Assembly (NCBI GenBank): GCA_022829145.1 | Contig: CM040763.1 | Span: 14,245,141 to 14,309,140 of the forward strand | Length of the DNA stretch: 64,000 nucleotides | Source of the DNA: Albula goreensis | Taxonomy: Eukaryota > Chordata > Actinopteri > Albuliformes > Albulidae | Direction of reading: 5' to 3' | Shown here: positions 25,507 to 37,175 of the stretch, one piece after another | Numbering within the stretch: the first letter of the stretch is position 1 | Layout of the letters: each line of letters begins with the position of its first letter | Translations under genes and position numbers: made by a program | The notes under the pieces: generated by a model | The model's database searches: none | What the model was told of the DNA's origin: nothing | What the model saw: the letters and a program-made list of their open reading frames with translations, nothing else

Positions 25507-25550
25507 TGTCAGCAGCTGAGTCACGTCCTGCTACCCCTCAGCTGCTGATA
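25507..25550. other. 12-bp perfect inverted repeat with AP-1-like loop edge
   Basis: TCAGCAGCTGAG at 25509-25520 and its exact reverse complement at 25537-25548 flank a 16-nt spacer. Each arm contains the palindromic E-box CAGCTG. TGAGTCA (AP-1 type) spans the end of the left arm and the spacer. Confidence 0.7.
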
Positions 25551-25788
25551 AGCCTCAACCGCTTGCTGCAGTCCCCAAATACAGGGCCACATTTTCTGTT
25601 GCACTGCCAATTCTCGGATTTCTCAAAATTGATTTTCAACTACCATCAAGTCGTCTGATGCTCATCCCATCAGAGATGTTTCAGTTTTTTTAGTCAACTC
25701 ATCATGAAGGAAAAGCATGGATACACTTCCTTCCAGTTTTCACTTTACTCCCTTTCCACCAACTGAACTTTGAGTAGGGTTCCATCTT

Positions 25789-25841
25789 GTGTGTGCGTGT
25801 GCGTGTGCGTGCGTGCGTGCGTGCAAGTGTGTGTGTGTGTG
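25789..25841. repeat. (GT/GC)n alternating repeat
   Basis: GTGTGC and GCGT units changing to a (GT)n run. Another Z-DNA-prone tract, like 17278-17320. Confidence 0.75.
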
Positions 25842-26249
25842 TCCAAGAGTATCCATTATCCATCTGAAACTAAGAGAAGAACATTCAATCTAATGCGTAT
25901 AACTTCCACACACTGTAAATTACCAAATACATGGTACTGTAATATCAAAACAAAAAATATTAAATATATTACTCATAATTAAGGAAATGTGCATCATAGG
26001 TACTGTGACTACTTATCTTGTGAGCAAAAAACATGAAAGTATTCTCCCTAGTCAGGTCATTGGAGTAGATAACACTATCAAATTCAACAGGATGTAATTT
26101 CATATTGAGTGTTTTCCCCCATCATGCACAGCAATGGAACATGACAGAGTGCCTCTTTGCACAGCTAACTTTTTTTTATCCTTTTGGAATTGTTAAAAAC
26201 TATGATCTTCCAGGCAGAGTGTGCCCAGATAGATGGGGTCCTCCTGGCT

Positions 26250-26480
26250 GTTTTCTGGTAATGGGCACATGTGTTCACCTCAGGAAAGAAAGCGGAGCCA
26301 AAGCGAGTGCTGGTGACGGGGCCATTATTGTGCCGGAGTCATTGTGACTCAGGCTGGCAGAGATGTGGCATGACACCGCTCTTTGCCCCCCCACGCTCTT
26401 TCCATCTGCTTTGATTTTTGAGTCCCGGCTGGCAGAATCTCATACGGATGGTGCTGAGAGTGTGTTTCTGTTTTTTCACC
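26250..26480. promoter_or_regulatory. Candidate non-coding element
   Basis: Balanced, CpG-bearing complex sequence with GGGGCCATTATTGTG and GAGTCATTGTGACTC motifs. The second is an 8-bp-arm palindrome around an AP-1-like half site. No credible ORF. Confidence 0.25.
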
Positions 26481-26481
26481 A

Positions 26482-26507
26482 CCCCCCCTTCCCTTTTTTC
26501 CCACCCC
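26482..26507 (-). other. G-quadruplex motif on the minus strand
   Basis: Plus-strand C7, C3, C3, C4 separated by TT, six T plus a C boundary, and A. This gives four G runs on the minus strand with one longer loop. Confidence 0.45.
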
Positions 26508-26690
26508 GAGCCAAATTTATCCACCTACCGCAGGGAACCTCTCCCACTGACTAGGAAGGAGGAAGCCATGCAATTCATGTGATGGCCAGCCCTCACATTT
26601 CCAAACTCCAGATGCGTCATTAATCTCACACTGCCTGTGTTGTAGGAGGAAAATGCAGTCAGTCAGCATATACTCAATTCAGGCACTTGC

Positions 26691-26880
26691 AGGTGCCCAG
26701 ATAGACAGGGATGGGCCCTGGAGAGTGATGAGACTGATGCCTTTAACTGTCATATCCCCTATCTTTCCCCAGTGGGACTGACTCATTTGTTGCCTGACCA
26801 ATGTAGACCATTGGCCATAGCCGGTGATGCTGTTGCTAGGAGCTAAGACTCAGAGACTCAGACCCCCTGTTACAGGAATC
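26691..26880. repeat. Dispersed repeat, copy B
   Basis: Starts AGGTGCCCAGATAGACAGGG and includes 'atctttcccc' and 'catagccggtgatg'. The same word order is found at 31381-31590 (copy C), so the family is at least 150 bp long. Confidence 0.42.
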
Positions 26881-27038
26881 ACAGCTATACCTTGATTATG
26901 TGCCTATATTGTGTGAGGTAGCCAGAGGCTACCATGATGAGCCTTTCTAACTATGGGACAGGGTTCGGCTGAGAGAGCAGCCTTGTGTTACCTGGGTGGG
27001 GGCTGTGCCTGAAACCCTGCAGGGGTCAGGCAGATCAT

Positions 27039-27069
27039 GGGAGGGTGGGAGGAGGAGACGGAGGGAGGG
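27039..27069 (+). other. G-rich tract with G-quadruplex potential
   Basis: GGG runs at 27039, 27043, 27047, 27063 and 27067, with GG pairs between. Its reverse complement forms a long pyrimidine tract. Confidence 0.4.
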
Positions 27070-27070
27070 T

Positions 27071-28490
27071 GGTGTCTTATTAAGAGCTGATGCAGTGGTC
27101 CGTCCAGGGTACAGAGTCTCACAAGGGCATTCGCTAACAGAATGGGGACAGGTACCAGGAACAGAACCATAGCCTCTACCTCAGGGTGAGGCAGTTCTTA
27201 AAGGTTTACAGCATAGTCTGGAACATAATTTGTTTAGTTTTTTTGTAAACTAGAAACTGATGGTGAAAATTGATTGTTAAAAACAGTCATGTTGGGGTGG
27301 GGGGCATCACACCACAGGTGGCACTCCTACAGGTACTCAAGACCACTTAAGAGTTCTGCTGCATGTTGAGGTGGTCAGTTTGTTTTCCTGCTTGGTTCCA
27401 TGGAAATCAAAAATACACAGAGAACAGGAGACAGAGAGAGGAGGGTTTGCCTTTTTTACCACCTATTGTTCACCACCCTGCTTTTAATCCTATCTCTAAT
27501 CCGGATTTAGTAACTCACATATGATTTGAATTTTTTGATGTGTGCATATGTAATATATTCTTGACATATGCAAATGAGTAGTAAATCCAGATTTTGTTGA
27601 CTGCTACACTGTAATTGTCTTATCCATTCCCATCAAAAATCAATGACAAGAGACTGATGAAATCTTCAGTCATCTGAATGAAAAGAACAGTACCGGTGTA
27701 TCTTGTTTCCACTGTTTTCCCCTGCAGGTGTATTTTGTGGTTCAGTATCTTCTGTACTGCACACCTCCTTGCGTAGGTGGCTTGCATGAGAACTCTCAAA
27801 CATATGCTGTTTGACATATCTGTGAGGGTGTGTGCCATACATGGCGTACATAAACGGTCTCTGTAAGCAACGTTTTGTGCTATAATGTCCGAAAGACATT
27901 TCTTTGAGATAGCATGATATATGGTTTATTATCATGTTTTCTGTTTTTGAGGACGTAGCCCTGATGAAGCACTGTTCCCTGACCCAGTGGAGCCGAGGTG
28001 ATTGGCCAATACTGTGCTTGATTCAATCAATGTTTGTCCCTTAATTTAATTTAAATCACTCACAGTCAAAAAGAAGTGTGAGTTTTTCTTTCCAAACATA
28101 GTTTGGCAGGTTGAGACAAAAAAACCCCACCTTTGCATTAACATTAGGTCAACGTTAAGGACATTGATTGATTCCTAGCCATTTACTGAGACTGGCAGCT
28201 CTGCCACAGTTAGAGATGTCTGACTTCATAAGCACAGTCAGTGTACCCCATGGAGCTGCCAAAGAGTTTCACAGACCCTTCAGCACTCACAAAATACATA
28301 TTAATCATGTTGCTATGGTTTAACTGCAATCCCATTGATCCCTTTGCTCCTGTATTTTTCAGGTAAGCTTTTTTGTGCTGTTTACTTCAAAATCATATGG
28401 AATAATAATACACCTGAGAAAATTAAGTACAAATACAAATGTTCCACTGGAGATGTCCCCCCCATGTGTAATGAAATATAACTAGCGATC
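27071..28490. other. Non-coding DNA with a foldback structure
   Basis: Apart from the imperfect inverted repeat at 27498-27593, nothing is recognised. Octamer ATGCAAAT falls within the right arm (27568 region). Confidence 0.45.
27498..27593. repeat. Imperfect inverted repeat (foldback), about 96 bp
   Basis: Left arm AATCCGGATTTAGTA...CATATG (27498-27523). The right arm (27565-27593) read in reverse is AATCTGGATTTACTA...CATATG. Arms of 26 and 29 bp match at most positions, around a 41-bp spacer. It may be a miniature inverted-repeat element or a paired binding-site array. No target-site duplication is clear. Confidence 0.5.
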
Positions 28491-31140
28491 ATAATCTTTG
28501 TTTGATATGCAGGCGCTAAACAGATGGTGGTTTGAAATGGAGGACACACTTGCAAGAATATTTATGAGCTCCAGTCAGGCAGGATTGATAAGAAATAGAC
28601 TTTTTATTTGTTATTTCAGAATGAAGTTCTCCCACTTTTTTGGTGACAATTTTAATTCATTGAAACAAAAGAATCATATTGCATTAATTTTGTCTTCACC
28701 AAAGTACAAGCAAAAAGTGGAATATGCAAAAGGCTTTACAATTGAGTTATAGCTCTGCAACCATATTTCTTTAACATCTGCTCTGCCTGCCTTCACTCAG
28801 AGATGGAAGTAGATATTAAAAATGTTGAGATGTTTAGATATGGTTCCATGAATAAAGTTCTCTCATTAGCATATCAATAGGCCGCCTCCTACAGGGGGAA
28901 AACATGCATGTTAAGACCGTGAAATTGAGGAAATGATAGCATAGATTACCGGAAGGAATTTAAAGATAGACCGCAATCAATTTTGATGCGTAGAGGTCAC
29001 ATACGATTAAAAGTAAGAAAAAGCTCCCCAAACATCACGTATAAGCTGTGCACAGTATCCCTATGCCAATCATAATTTAATGTGTATCATATCTTAAGAA
29101 TAGCATGGAATTGACTTCACTTTTCAAACAAAAACCTTGATATTCAGCCTACGCTGATAATTGGGGTGCCTGAACGGTTTTGCAAAGGGAATACATTAAA
29201 GTGATGTAATTCCTTTGTTCTCTGCAACATTAACTTTCGAGCTTAGAATGTTATCCAGATTTTATTTTTTTATATTAAAAAAACAGGAGTGAAGTCACCA
29301 CATGCCAAGATATTTTTCAGAATTATTATTCGTCTAAAAGCCCAACCTTTATGCACAGCTGTGCCTCCATTAAGGTAGAGAGACCTCTTTTTATTTACTT
29401 CCCTTTTGTGGTCTCCACTGCAGTTCTCTGGTGCACGGACCCTTTATGTCTGACACAGCGTGGAACAGCTTTTCCCTTTGCTTCTAATGTACACTGCTGA
29501 AACTTGGGGGAAAACGGCACATATTGCATGTGAGAAAAAAGGAACTGCCAGGTGCCTACAGTGGCTGAAAACTGTAGTAGAGTTTCGAGTGCCCCTGTGC
29601 TTCGCCTCCCCCTGTTACATGGCCATCTCCATCTACTGCAAACAATTCTTCCACAACTCCCCTGCTGTTTGCTGTTCCCCAACCAACTACTCTCTAAATT
29701 CAACAAATGTATTCATATGCATTATTTAAAATAAAACATCTATTTTACTGCCAGCTGAAAAAGACACCCAGAAGTAAATGGTCACTTTCGTGTTTAAAAA
29801 TTTTGAAACTAGTTAGTAAGCACACCATTTTTTTCTCCAAAGTAGAGGACAGAAACTAATTACAGATCAATCTGAGCGGGGTAAGTTTCTTAACTTTGAT
29901 TGCCCTCATCAGAAGAAGCAGTATCTTCCAAAGCATTGAGATTGGGAGAAAGCCATTCTTATGTGGAAATGAAAAGAAGTCACAGGACTGAACTGACTTT
30001 AAAAAAGGCTAGTGGATTTAACAATGGGCTGAGAATTGAGATGTTATAGGAGAAGTGGTGTAGTGCACAGTGGCACACAGCAAACAGGGAGTCTGAAAAC
30101 ATGAAAAGGTGGCAGCACATTTAAAGAAGTACATTTAAAGTTTGCATTCAGACATTTGTATTATCATAGGGTGTGTAAATGTGTTCCATGAACTTATTTA
30201 CTTGCGTAATGTGGAAAGGGCACTTATGATAACTCTAGACTGTGTAGTTTACTGGCAAAACCATATAATGAAAGCATGTTATTGGCAAAGCTAGTGCAGT
30301 GTAATTATGTTTTATTAATTACACTATGCGTGTCAACACGCAGAAAGTGAATTTGGGTGGAAATTAAGGTTTTCCTTGTAAAATGAAAGCTGTACCATGT
30401 CTTCTACAAGTTGGCAATGTTTAATTGATTGTTATTTGACATGTCTTATATGACGTAAAAAGAAAAACTTCTTCTGCACACTGCTTTCAAATAAGAATTT
30501 GTAGTCCGGGGCAACCAGGCAGACAAGCTCTGTGAAAAATATTTTAGAATGTAAGACTTCTGTTCATTTAAATGTTCCTTTTGCTCAGTTAGATATATAT
30601 TTCCTAGGTTCAGACTTTCTGAAGGAAAAATACAACCTCTGCATTGAGACGATGGTGTTAACAAGTAAAAAATGACCAGCAGTCTAAATTCCTGTTCACA
30701 AATCCTTTTCTGAGCATCCTTTCAAACATATCCATGATAACCACATCAACTAAGCCATATTGGTTCTGCTCACTGTATTAAAACATTAGCTGTTAGAATC
30801 CATTTAATTATCATGCACCAAAATTAAAACATTGGAGTGTAAATATCTATTTGTTCTTGCTCATTGTTTGGAAGTGTTTCAAATTCAGCAATAAATGAGG
30901 TTAACTTGGATTAACCTTTTTCTGTTTAATTACAATTTAGCTTCAGACACATTATTCAAGAGCAAATGAGTGCTCTATCACTATCACACATAATTAATTA
31001 GATTTTTGATTCTAATGTAAACATAACACAGACATTATTCAGAAAAGTGAAGAAAAAGAATACAATTGCATACCATCATTTTTATTTCTCTATTATTTTT
31101 CAGTTGAATGTCCTGCTCTGGAAATGTGTGCTCATGCATG
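28491..31140. other. AT-rich non-coding DNA
   Basis: No supported gene. The plus-strand frame at 28498-28752 begins just before a decent acceptor (ataatctttgtttgatatgcag) and encodes ALNRWWFEMEDTLARIF, but runs into an ordinary AT-rich frame without a donor. Other frames at 29395-29734 overlap on both strands. Confidence 0.4.
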
Positions 31141-31146
31141 AAAATG

Positions 31147-31160
31147 TTTTTTTTTTTTAT
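31147..31160. repeat. Poly(T) tract
   Basis: A run of about 14 T on the plus strand. Confidence 0.6.
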
Positions 31161-31380
31161 TTGTTCAAAATCCTCCTTCCTGTTTTCACCAACTCAAACC
31201 GAACTTACTACTACAGCCTACAACAGCAGCCCTCTCTGAGGAAGCTGTGAGCGTCTGACTCTTCCGATTCTTGTGATGACTGGTCCTCCTCTTTCATCAA
31301 TGCAAATGCACCACCAGTCATACACTGGCCATGGTGTTGGAGGAACAAGTCTTTGGCATACAGCCCGTTCATGCACTTGT

Positions 31381-31590
31381 GGGGACCCAGCCAACCAGAG
31401 GTGGCCACTCAAGAGCAAAGAGAGAAACTGACTTTAACTGGCTTACCCCCATCTTTCCCTTGTGACGCTGAGCCAATTTTTGCTTCACCCATGTGAAGCA
31501 CTAGCCATAGCTGGTGATGGTTAGGCTAGAAACTAAACACCAAGTCACAAGACTCACAGCCTCAACACGAAAGGGCTCCGTTACAGTGTG
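31381..31590. repeat. Dispersed repeat, copy C
   Basis: Starts GGGGACCCAGCCAACCAGAG, then GTGGCCACTCAAGAG, later 'atctttccc' and 'catagctggtgatg'. It is colinear with copy B at 26691-26880. No inverted ends or poly-A are seen. Confidence 0.42.
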
Positions 31591-32830
31591 AGGCCCTTGG
31601 ACACCCAAAACAGAATTCAATACCTTACTTGCTTCTTTGAACAAAAACTACTTTGTAATCTTGCTCTCTGTAAAAAATGTAGATTCTTCCTCTCTTGCCT
31701 TTTACTCTACTGTACCAATCAACCTGTTTTCCATATATATAGAACATTACTGTACTTTCCATCTATGAGTGTTTCATCAACCACTCAACACGAGTTCTGT
31801 CCACTGTGTCCCCTTTTAAATCTAATATTTCTCTTCAATCAAAATGGTTCTGCACATCTCTAAGATGAAAAGCACAATTTTAAAATGGATTTGCGGGCCT
31901 GAACTCTCCTGTAATTTATAAAGCCTGGAGAGAGACTGCAGATGTAAAAAGAAATGCAGCCTAGCTTTGTGGTAATATCATTAGCCTCTCCATTGAGGTA
32001 TGTGTTCAGGCAGTCTCTCCCCTGTCTTTTGCCAATGAATAAGACCAAGCTTTTCTAGCAGTTCAAAGAAAACAAATTAGAATTACTTTTCAATGTCTGG
32101 AATGGAAATCAATTGCTGAAAAGGTCAAGGGACACAAAGAAAAAATAGTATAACCATCAGAGTGACACAACACAAATGATCCAAATTGGAAATTTAAACA
32201 CCATTTTAAACATCATGCCAATAATATCAGGACATTTTTCAGATTCAGTTGTTAATATACAGATTTACTTTCTTTTTATGTCCAAATGTTTGTCATTATT
32301 TGATTTAATTCGCTTCTAAATATATCACTCCTCACAATTAGGTAATTTAGGTAAAATGTATAAATATTACCCTTAGAGGAAAACTGTGACATTAATGTTA
32401 CCAATTATAGTAGTGGTGGTTTTTTAATCAATAAAGGATTAAGATTATATTTTAAGTAATGTCAATTTCAGTAATCTGGAAATTTGGGACCAGGGTTGGT
32501 TAAGAATACTGGGGTTATTCTGTGTAAAATAAAATGAGGAAAGTAGATACACAAATGGATCTCAGTTTTTTGGCTTTCTCCGAGTCTTAATATCTTAAAA
32601 TTGCTTTTGCTTTTCTATCAAAATAATACTGTAACAGAATGTTACTGTTATATGATATTTTTCCCTTTGAATAATTACAGTCTTTGGGTAAATAACACCA
32701 TTCAATAAACTGCATATCAAAACCTGGCAAGCCCACATATTGTCTATCGATACCCATGTGGTTACTCAAACCAAAAATGTGTGTTCTTTCTCATTTGAGC
32801 ATTAATGAGGTGCATATACCAGTCTACACC
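31591..32830. other. AT-rich non-coding DNA
   Basis: Nothing recognised. A 91-codon plus-strand frame at 31588-31863 is Phe/Leu/Cys-rich and unsupported. Confidence 0.5.
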
Positions 32831-33409
32831 TTACACCTGGACAACTAGAGTTAATATGTTTTCAACAGACACTTGATGTAGAGTTTCTGTGTTTAAAAAA
32901 ATGTATTCGCTACATAGATAATGAAACACTACAGGTGTGACGTTTAGGTGACTCATAATGTAGTGCTGCCTTCTGCACCTTTTGTGGCATGAGACACAGG
33001 TTTGTTTAATAAACCCAGTCAGCAGTGGCCCATGGGAACTGCAGATAAACCCGACCAACCAGAGCTTAATCATAAACAGAGGGGCTCCAGCTCTCTGAAA
33101 TACACAGTGTGATACTCCATAGTACTCTTCATTAAATAGCTCTTCTGCTGTTTTTAGTGGAACGTGACCTTGGTAAAGGGTCACAAGCTCAAACCTGCTA
33201 CTGCGCTGTTGGCGTGCTGAATAATATGGCTTTGTGGGACTGTGAAAAGCACCAGTGCTTTTAATTATACAGCAGAATGCTATCCTATTGGGTAGAGCAT
33301 GAAGGACAGTCTGTGCTCTTTCAAAATCACTACAATTATATGAATCTCGAGCTGCTTCCTGTTTGAAATAAACACCATCCCTGGCTGTCTTGGTTGCAAT
33401 CAGAGGCAA
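32831..33409 (-). other. Longest open frame in the window (192 codons), status unclear
   Basis: This minus-strand frame is the longest in the window. The first two thirds are protein-like (FERAQTVLHALPNRIAF, KTAEELFNEEYYGVSHCVF), while the end is rich in Leu, Val, His and Cys like random translation. An AG after a pyrimidine-poor tract (gcaaccaagacag) near the start is a poor acceptor. No domain or family is recognised. By length alone such a frame is somewhat unexpected in 60% AT DNA, but not enough to call a gene. It could be a relic, or a complex non-coding element that happens to lack stops. Confidence 0.14.
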
Positions 33410-34675
33410 GCATGCATTTTGAGTTTTATGACTCTGTCACATAAAAGAGACATAATGACAGAACATGTCTTTCTAGCACTGGGGATTAGACTTGCTGATG
33501 TCAGTATAATGAGGCTGAAGTGCTGGTGGACACCGATATTGATCTGACAATCTCTGTCGTTCAAACAAGATTACACAGCATATTGTTACCGTTTCAATTA
33601 TCCTTGCTATACTCTTTTTTGAGCCAGAGAAAGGACAAACAGAACCATTCCCAAACACGCTGATGGATTAGTGTGACACACAAGCTAATTTAGAAAAATG
33701 TCTACTCTGCCTCGTTTATGGATTTTTCTTTAAATCATTACTTTAAAGCCTTCTTTTTCATTAAATCATTTATTAATTCCTCTGCTGCCAGTATTTATTG
33801 CCTCCAGTCTTCAAACATAAATAACTATGTTCAAAATATTTTTCATAGTAAGTTTATTTTTTGTTGTTGCCATTGTATGAAAAAAATGCAAAAGTCAATA
33901 CAGTGAAGTGTTAATAATGTTTATTGTTGCATACATTAAGACAATGTCACATGATATAAAAAAGCCGGGATGATTTGTTAAAAGGTGGTGTGTCATATTA
34001 AAGGCTGTGTCATTACTTCTATAACACCTGAAATGGTACAAATCACTACCAATGCCTGGTTATAATTAACTAATGACATAGCTCAGCCTCAAAACCACAA
34101 CATGCCTGGTCTGCACTCCCTGTGAGTGTGTCCATGAATTAAGGGCCATGTAATTCCAAGTAGGTAAACCATTCATCAGTTGGGCAAAAAATGATTGCAT
34201 GCTACACTTAAAAAGGACTGACAGCCCAATCTTGTAACTATGGTGAATTTCCCGACATCTGTGTATATTTGATAGAGCCATTATGTCAGTTGTGTTCCAT
34301 CAGTGTCCTGGTGATTCACAGGGATGGTTAAAGCTGCTTTATATCTGCCAATTGTGTAGGAATGCAGAACAGGCTTTTGTAAGTGGTGGCAGGGGATTTT
34401 AAAATGACCAATATGTTTAAAAATGAGTAACATGTTATAAAAAAAACTTACATTTTGAATGAAACTCTAAACATTCTTGATATATTCACAATAACTAATT
34501 CCCAGCCATCTGTGAATCCTGGTCATACTGTGACCATATGCAGATTACTTTGAACATTGAGCAATTATATCACGTGAAAAGATTCTTAGCGGACACTCAT
34601 TCTAAACCAATAGCAACAATCAAAATGCACAATGTATTTCAATAGTTCTGACTCAATTGAGTCCTCAGAAACGAT
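33410..34675. other. AT-rich non-coding DNA
   Basis: Nothing recognised. Confidence 0.5.
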
Positions 34676-34679
34676 GATG

Positions 34680-35220
34680 GAGCAGGTGGAGGGGAGAAGA
34701 GCAGATTAGCATTTGCCTGTAGCTAGGCACTCATGATTACGACAGAGTGGTCTGATCTCTGGAATCCATCAGCATTTAATTCCCCACTGAGTTTTACTTT
34801 AAGCAAACGGCGTGGTCTCCAGCAGACTCTCTCTTAGGGGTGTCCGGGCCCAGTGGGCAGGCTGACAGGGAGCTGTTTCTGGACCCTGGCCAACATGTAG
34901 CCTTCAGACCACACACCATACCTCTGTCTGTTTACCTCTCTACACCAGGTAGGCAGTCAGTCCCATGTATGGAGAGGACAGCAATGCGTCGTATGCTGTC
35001 TTCACCAGGTGCGCTGTAATTGTTGAAGTCAAGCACTGGGCTGGTTTTGATTTATGCCCCCAGAGTGGAAAGTATAGATAATGGTAATTGAAACTTCACT
35101 GTGGAGCTTGGGCATAACCCTTTTCTTATTCCAGCACTGTTCACCCAGGATGAGAACGCCTATATGAATTTACTGAGATCAGAATCATCGTAATTACAAA
35201 TGAGAGGCTTTGATTTACCC
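34680..35220. promoter_or_regulatory. Weak candidate non-coding element
   Basis: More complex and GC-richer than its neighbours (AAACGGCGTGG, GTGTCCGGGCCCAG), with few ORFs. It could be one or two short conserved elements. Confidence 0.2.
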
Positions 35221-36460
35221 ATTCTAGTTTCAGGAATCGTGGAATTGTGATTCTCAGAAGTCCATTATTAATGCAGTCTCAGTATGTGTTAACAAGTAAT
35301 CAAAATTGTTCATGGATATTCTTCCCTGAATATTTATTTAATAAGGTAATCTATTCCATTTTGGAATAATGTAATATGTAAGATGAAATGCATAATTTAA
35401 AGCCTACTCACAGCTTTGTGGAAAAAGCAGCCTTTGAGCATCTTCCATCTCAGCCACATCATTCGCTGTCTGATCGATGACATAATGTACAATTTGATTC
35501 GAAAGGCTTGAAGTTCCATGCAATCAATTTTCACACAACCTTCAGTTTGTCACTGGACCAAAAGCCCAAAAGTAAAAGTATCCTCAGGGAGAACTGTAAC
35601 TATTGACATGCTGTAGTTCAGATTGATCCCTCTTAGACATGCTTGCTAGTTTGGCTTGTTTTTGGATTTAGGGGGTAATTCACATGTCTCAGACTGGCCT
35701 CCCAATATTTTCTCATTCACCATCATGCAACTCAGTACAGAACTGACTGCCACAAGCAGCATTAATATGCTGGACATGTAAATGCTGTTTTTAAAGGCTT
35801 TGGTTATGACTCAGATGGGGACTGAATCAACAACCTTCTGGTGTTTGGAGAGAGAGCCTAACGAGGTGTGCTGCGATCGCTCCCGCTCCTGTTTGAGATC
35901 CGCTTTCAAGCAGTGCCAGAGAGCCCATGGCATAGTAAGAGAAAGAGAGAGAGAGATAAAGAAAGAGAGTGAGTTATGAACCTGGTTGCTCTGCGTGAAG
36001 GCACAAGGGGCCTCCTGCAAATACCTGCCAATATCAAGGCTGCCTCGATAGTCTCTCCAGTGCGTGACGGTACTAGTAAACACCCCTTTCATCGCTCCAC
36101 CATCCGACAGCGCCACTAACGTGCTGCAGCATTAGGCCACACCTAGCCTCCATCGATTTACAGACAAAAAAACTGAGTCGGACGGTTTTCAGTTAGATCA
36201 AGAACAATGGCAACTGCAAAGTATGTGTCCTAAAATTAGCATTCTGTGTAGAGTCTTCTGTCTCTGTGACTGTGCTGTTTTGTTAAAATTAAACAGCAGA
36301 GCCTTCCAGAATTTCGGAACATGATAGAAAAGTTTCCTAGAATACTGTATACATATATACATAATTATATTCTCGGAACCTCTCGTCACTGCATTGTTCA
36401 GCAAACCGCATACAAGTGGCATGTATGGCAATATACAGTATATTATAGTTGAGGTTCCTT
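35221..36460. other. Non-coding DNA with a possible SINE end and purine-rich run
   Basis: At 35808-35850 'gactcagatggggactgaat' followed by 'caacaaccttctggtg' resembles the end of the fish SINE core. A GA-rich low-complexity run lies at 35938-35975. A minus-strand frame here (35811-36116) translates these repeats and is rejected. Confidence 0.35.
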
Positions 36461-36461
36461 T

Positions 36462-36842
36462 ATGGGAACTAATTTTGGCATCAATGACATGTCAGGGTCT
36501 CCTGCATATAAAGAATTTATTTCTATTTTTGAAGAATTGAAACTGACACAAGGTTGTAATTATGCTCCTGTAACTAAAGAGCAGTCCAGACTGTTTGGGA
36601 GGTCAAAGACTATGTTTGTATTTAAGTCCCAAATCGATGAATTCATTTCTGCACATGTTGATTGTGAGAGACCCAACTGTCCCTGTGGACAGCAGACTGC
36701 TGCTGAAGGTGGCACTGCTGCCCCTGGAGTCAACAGCATAGTTCAATTAATTAATCATGTGAGAGACCAACAGCAAGAGGTGATTTTGTCTTTTACTGGG
36801 GGCCATGTCACCTGGCTGCAAGATTCATTCATCATGGTCTAA
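36462..36842 (+). CDS. Unidentified 126-codon ORF, protein-like
   Basis: An ATG (G at +4, T at -3) opens a 126-codon frame ending in TAA, with an in-frame stop only a few codons upstream. The translation starts MGTNFGINDMSGSPAYKEF, has a cysteine cluster around residues 68-75 (DCERPNCPCG) and ends TWLQDSFIMV. The balanced composition and short polar segments look more like real protein than most ORFs here. I see no consensus GTRAG donor inside the frame, and I do not recognise the family. With the ORF at 37176-37441 on the same strand it may form a small gene, a decayed retrocopy, or terminal exons of a plus-strand gene. The frames differ and no clean intron joins them. Confidence 0.22.
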   Translation: MGTNFGINDMSGSPAYKEFISIFEELKLTQGCNYAPVTKEQSRLFGRSKTMFVFKSQIDEFISAHVDCERPNCPCGQQTAAEGGTAAPGVNSIVQLINHVRDQQQEVILSFTGGHVTWLQDSFIMV

Positions 36843-37175
36843 GGCTTTGAAAAATGAACAATATTTATGTTGATTTTTTCCTTGAGAAGAAAAGGTGGAA
36901 AAAACTTTTCAAAAACTTAAATAAAAAAAATATACATTGTTATATATTGTAGCTGAATGCTCTTACTGCTTCACATGAATGTATTAAACTTCAGGAAAGG
37001 AAGCTAGATGCCAGGTAGCCTCAAGGCACCTACGACAACAGTCTACCGTCTTGGACTTCTCACATGAGTTAAATGACTTTCCATTACATTGTCCACACAG
37101 TGTATTTTATTTGTTAAACTAAGCATTGCAATTAAGTGTAGAGGGTTTTGTTCATTGTTTTGGGTCCATGTATAG

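Noticed and set aside
26992..27016. 25-nt micro-exon on the minus strand (good acceptor ccctgcag, donor CCCAG|GTAACA)
   Set aside because: The pyrimidine tract is the complement of a G-rich simple tract, all three frames are open in so short a piece, and it lies beyond the candidate 3' end of the minus-strand gene.
35811..36116. 101-codon minus-strand frame ending SKHQKVVDSVPI
   Set aside because: It overlaps a probable SINE end and a GA-rich run; the apparent protein-like tail is translation of repeat sequence.
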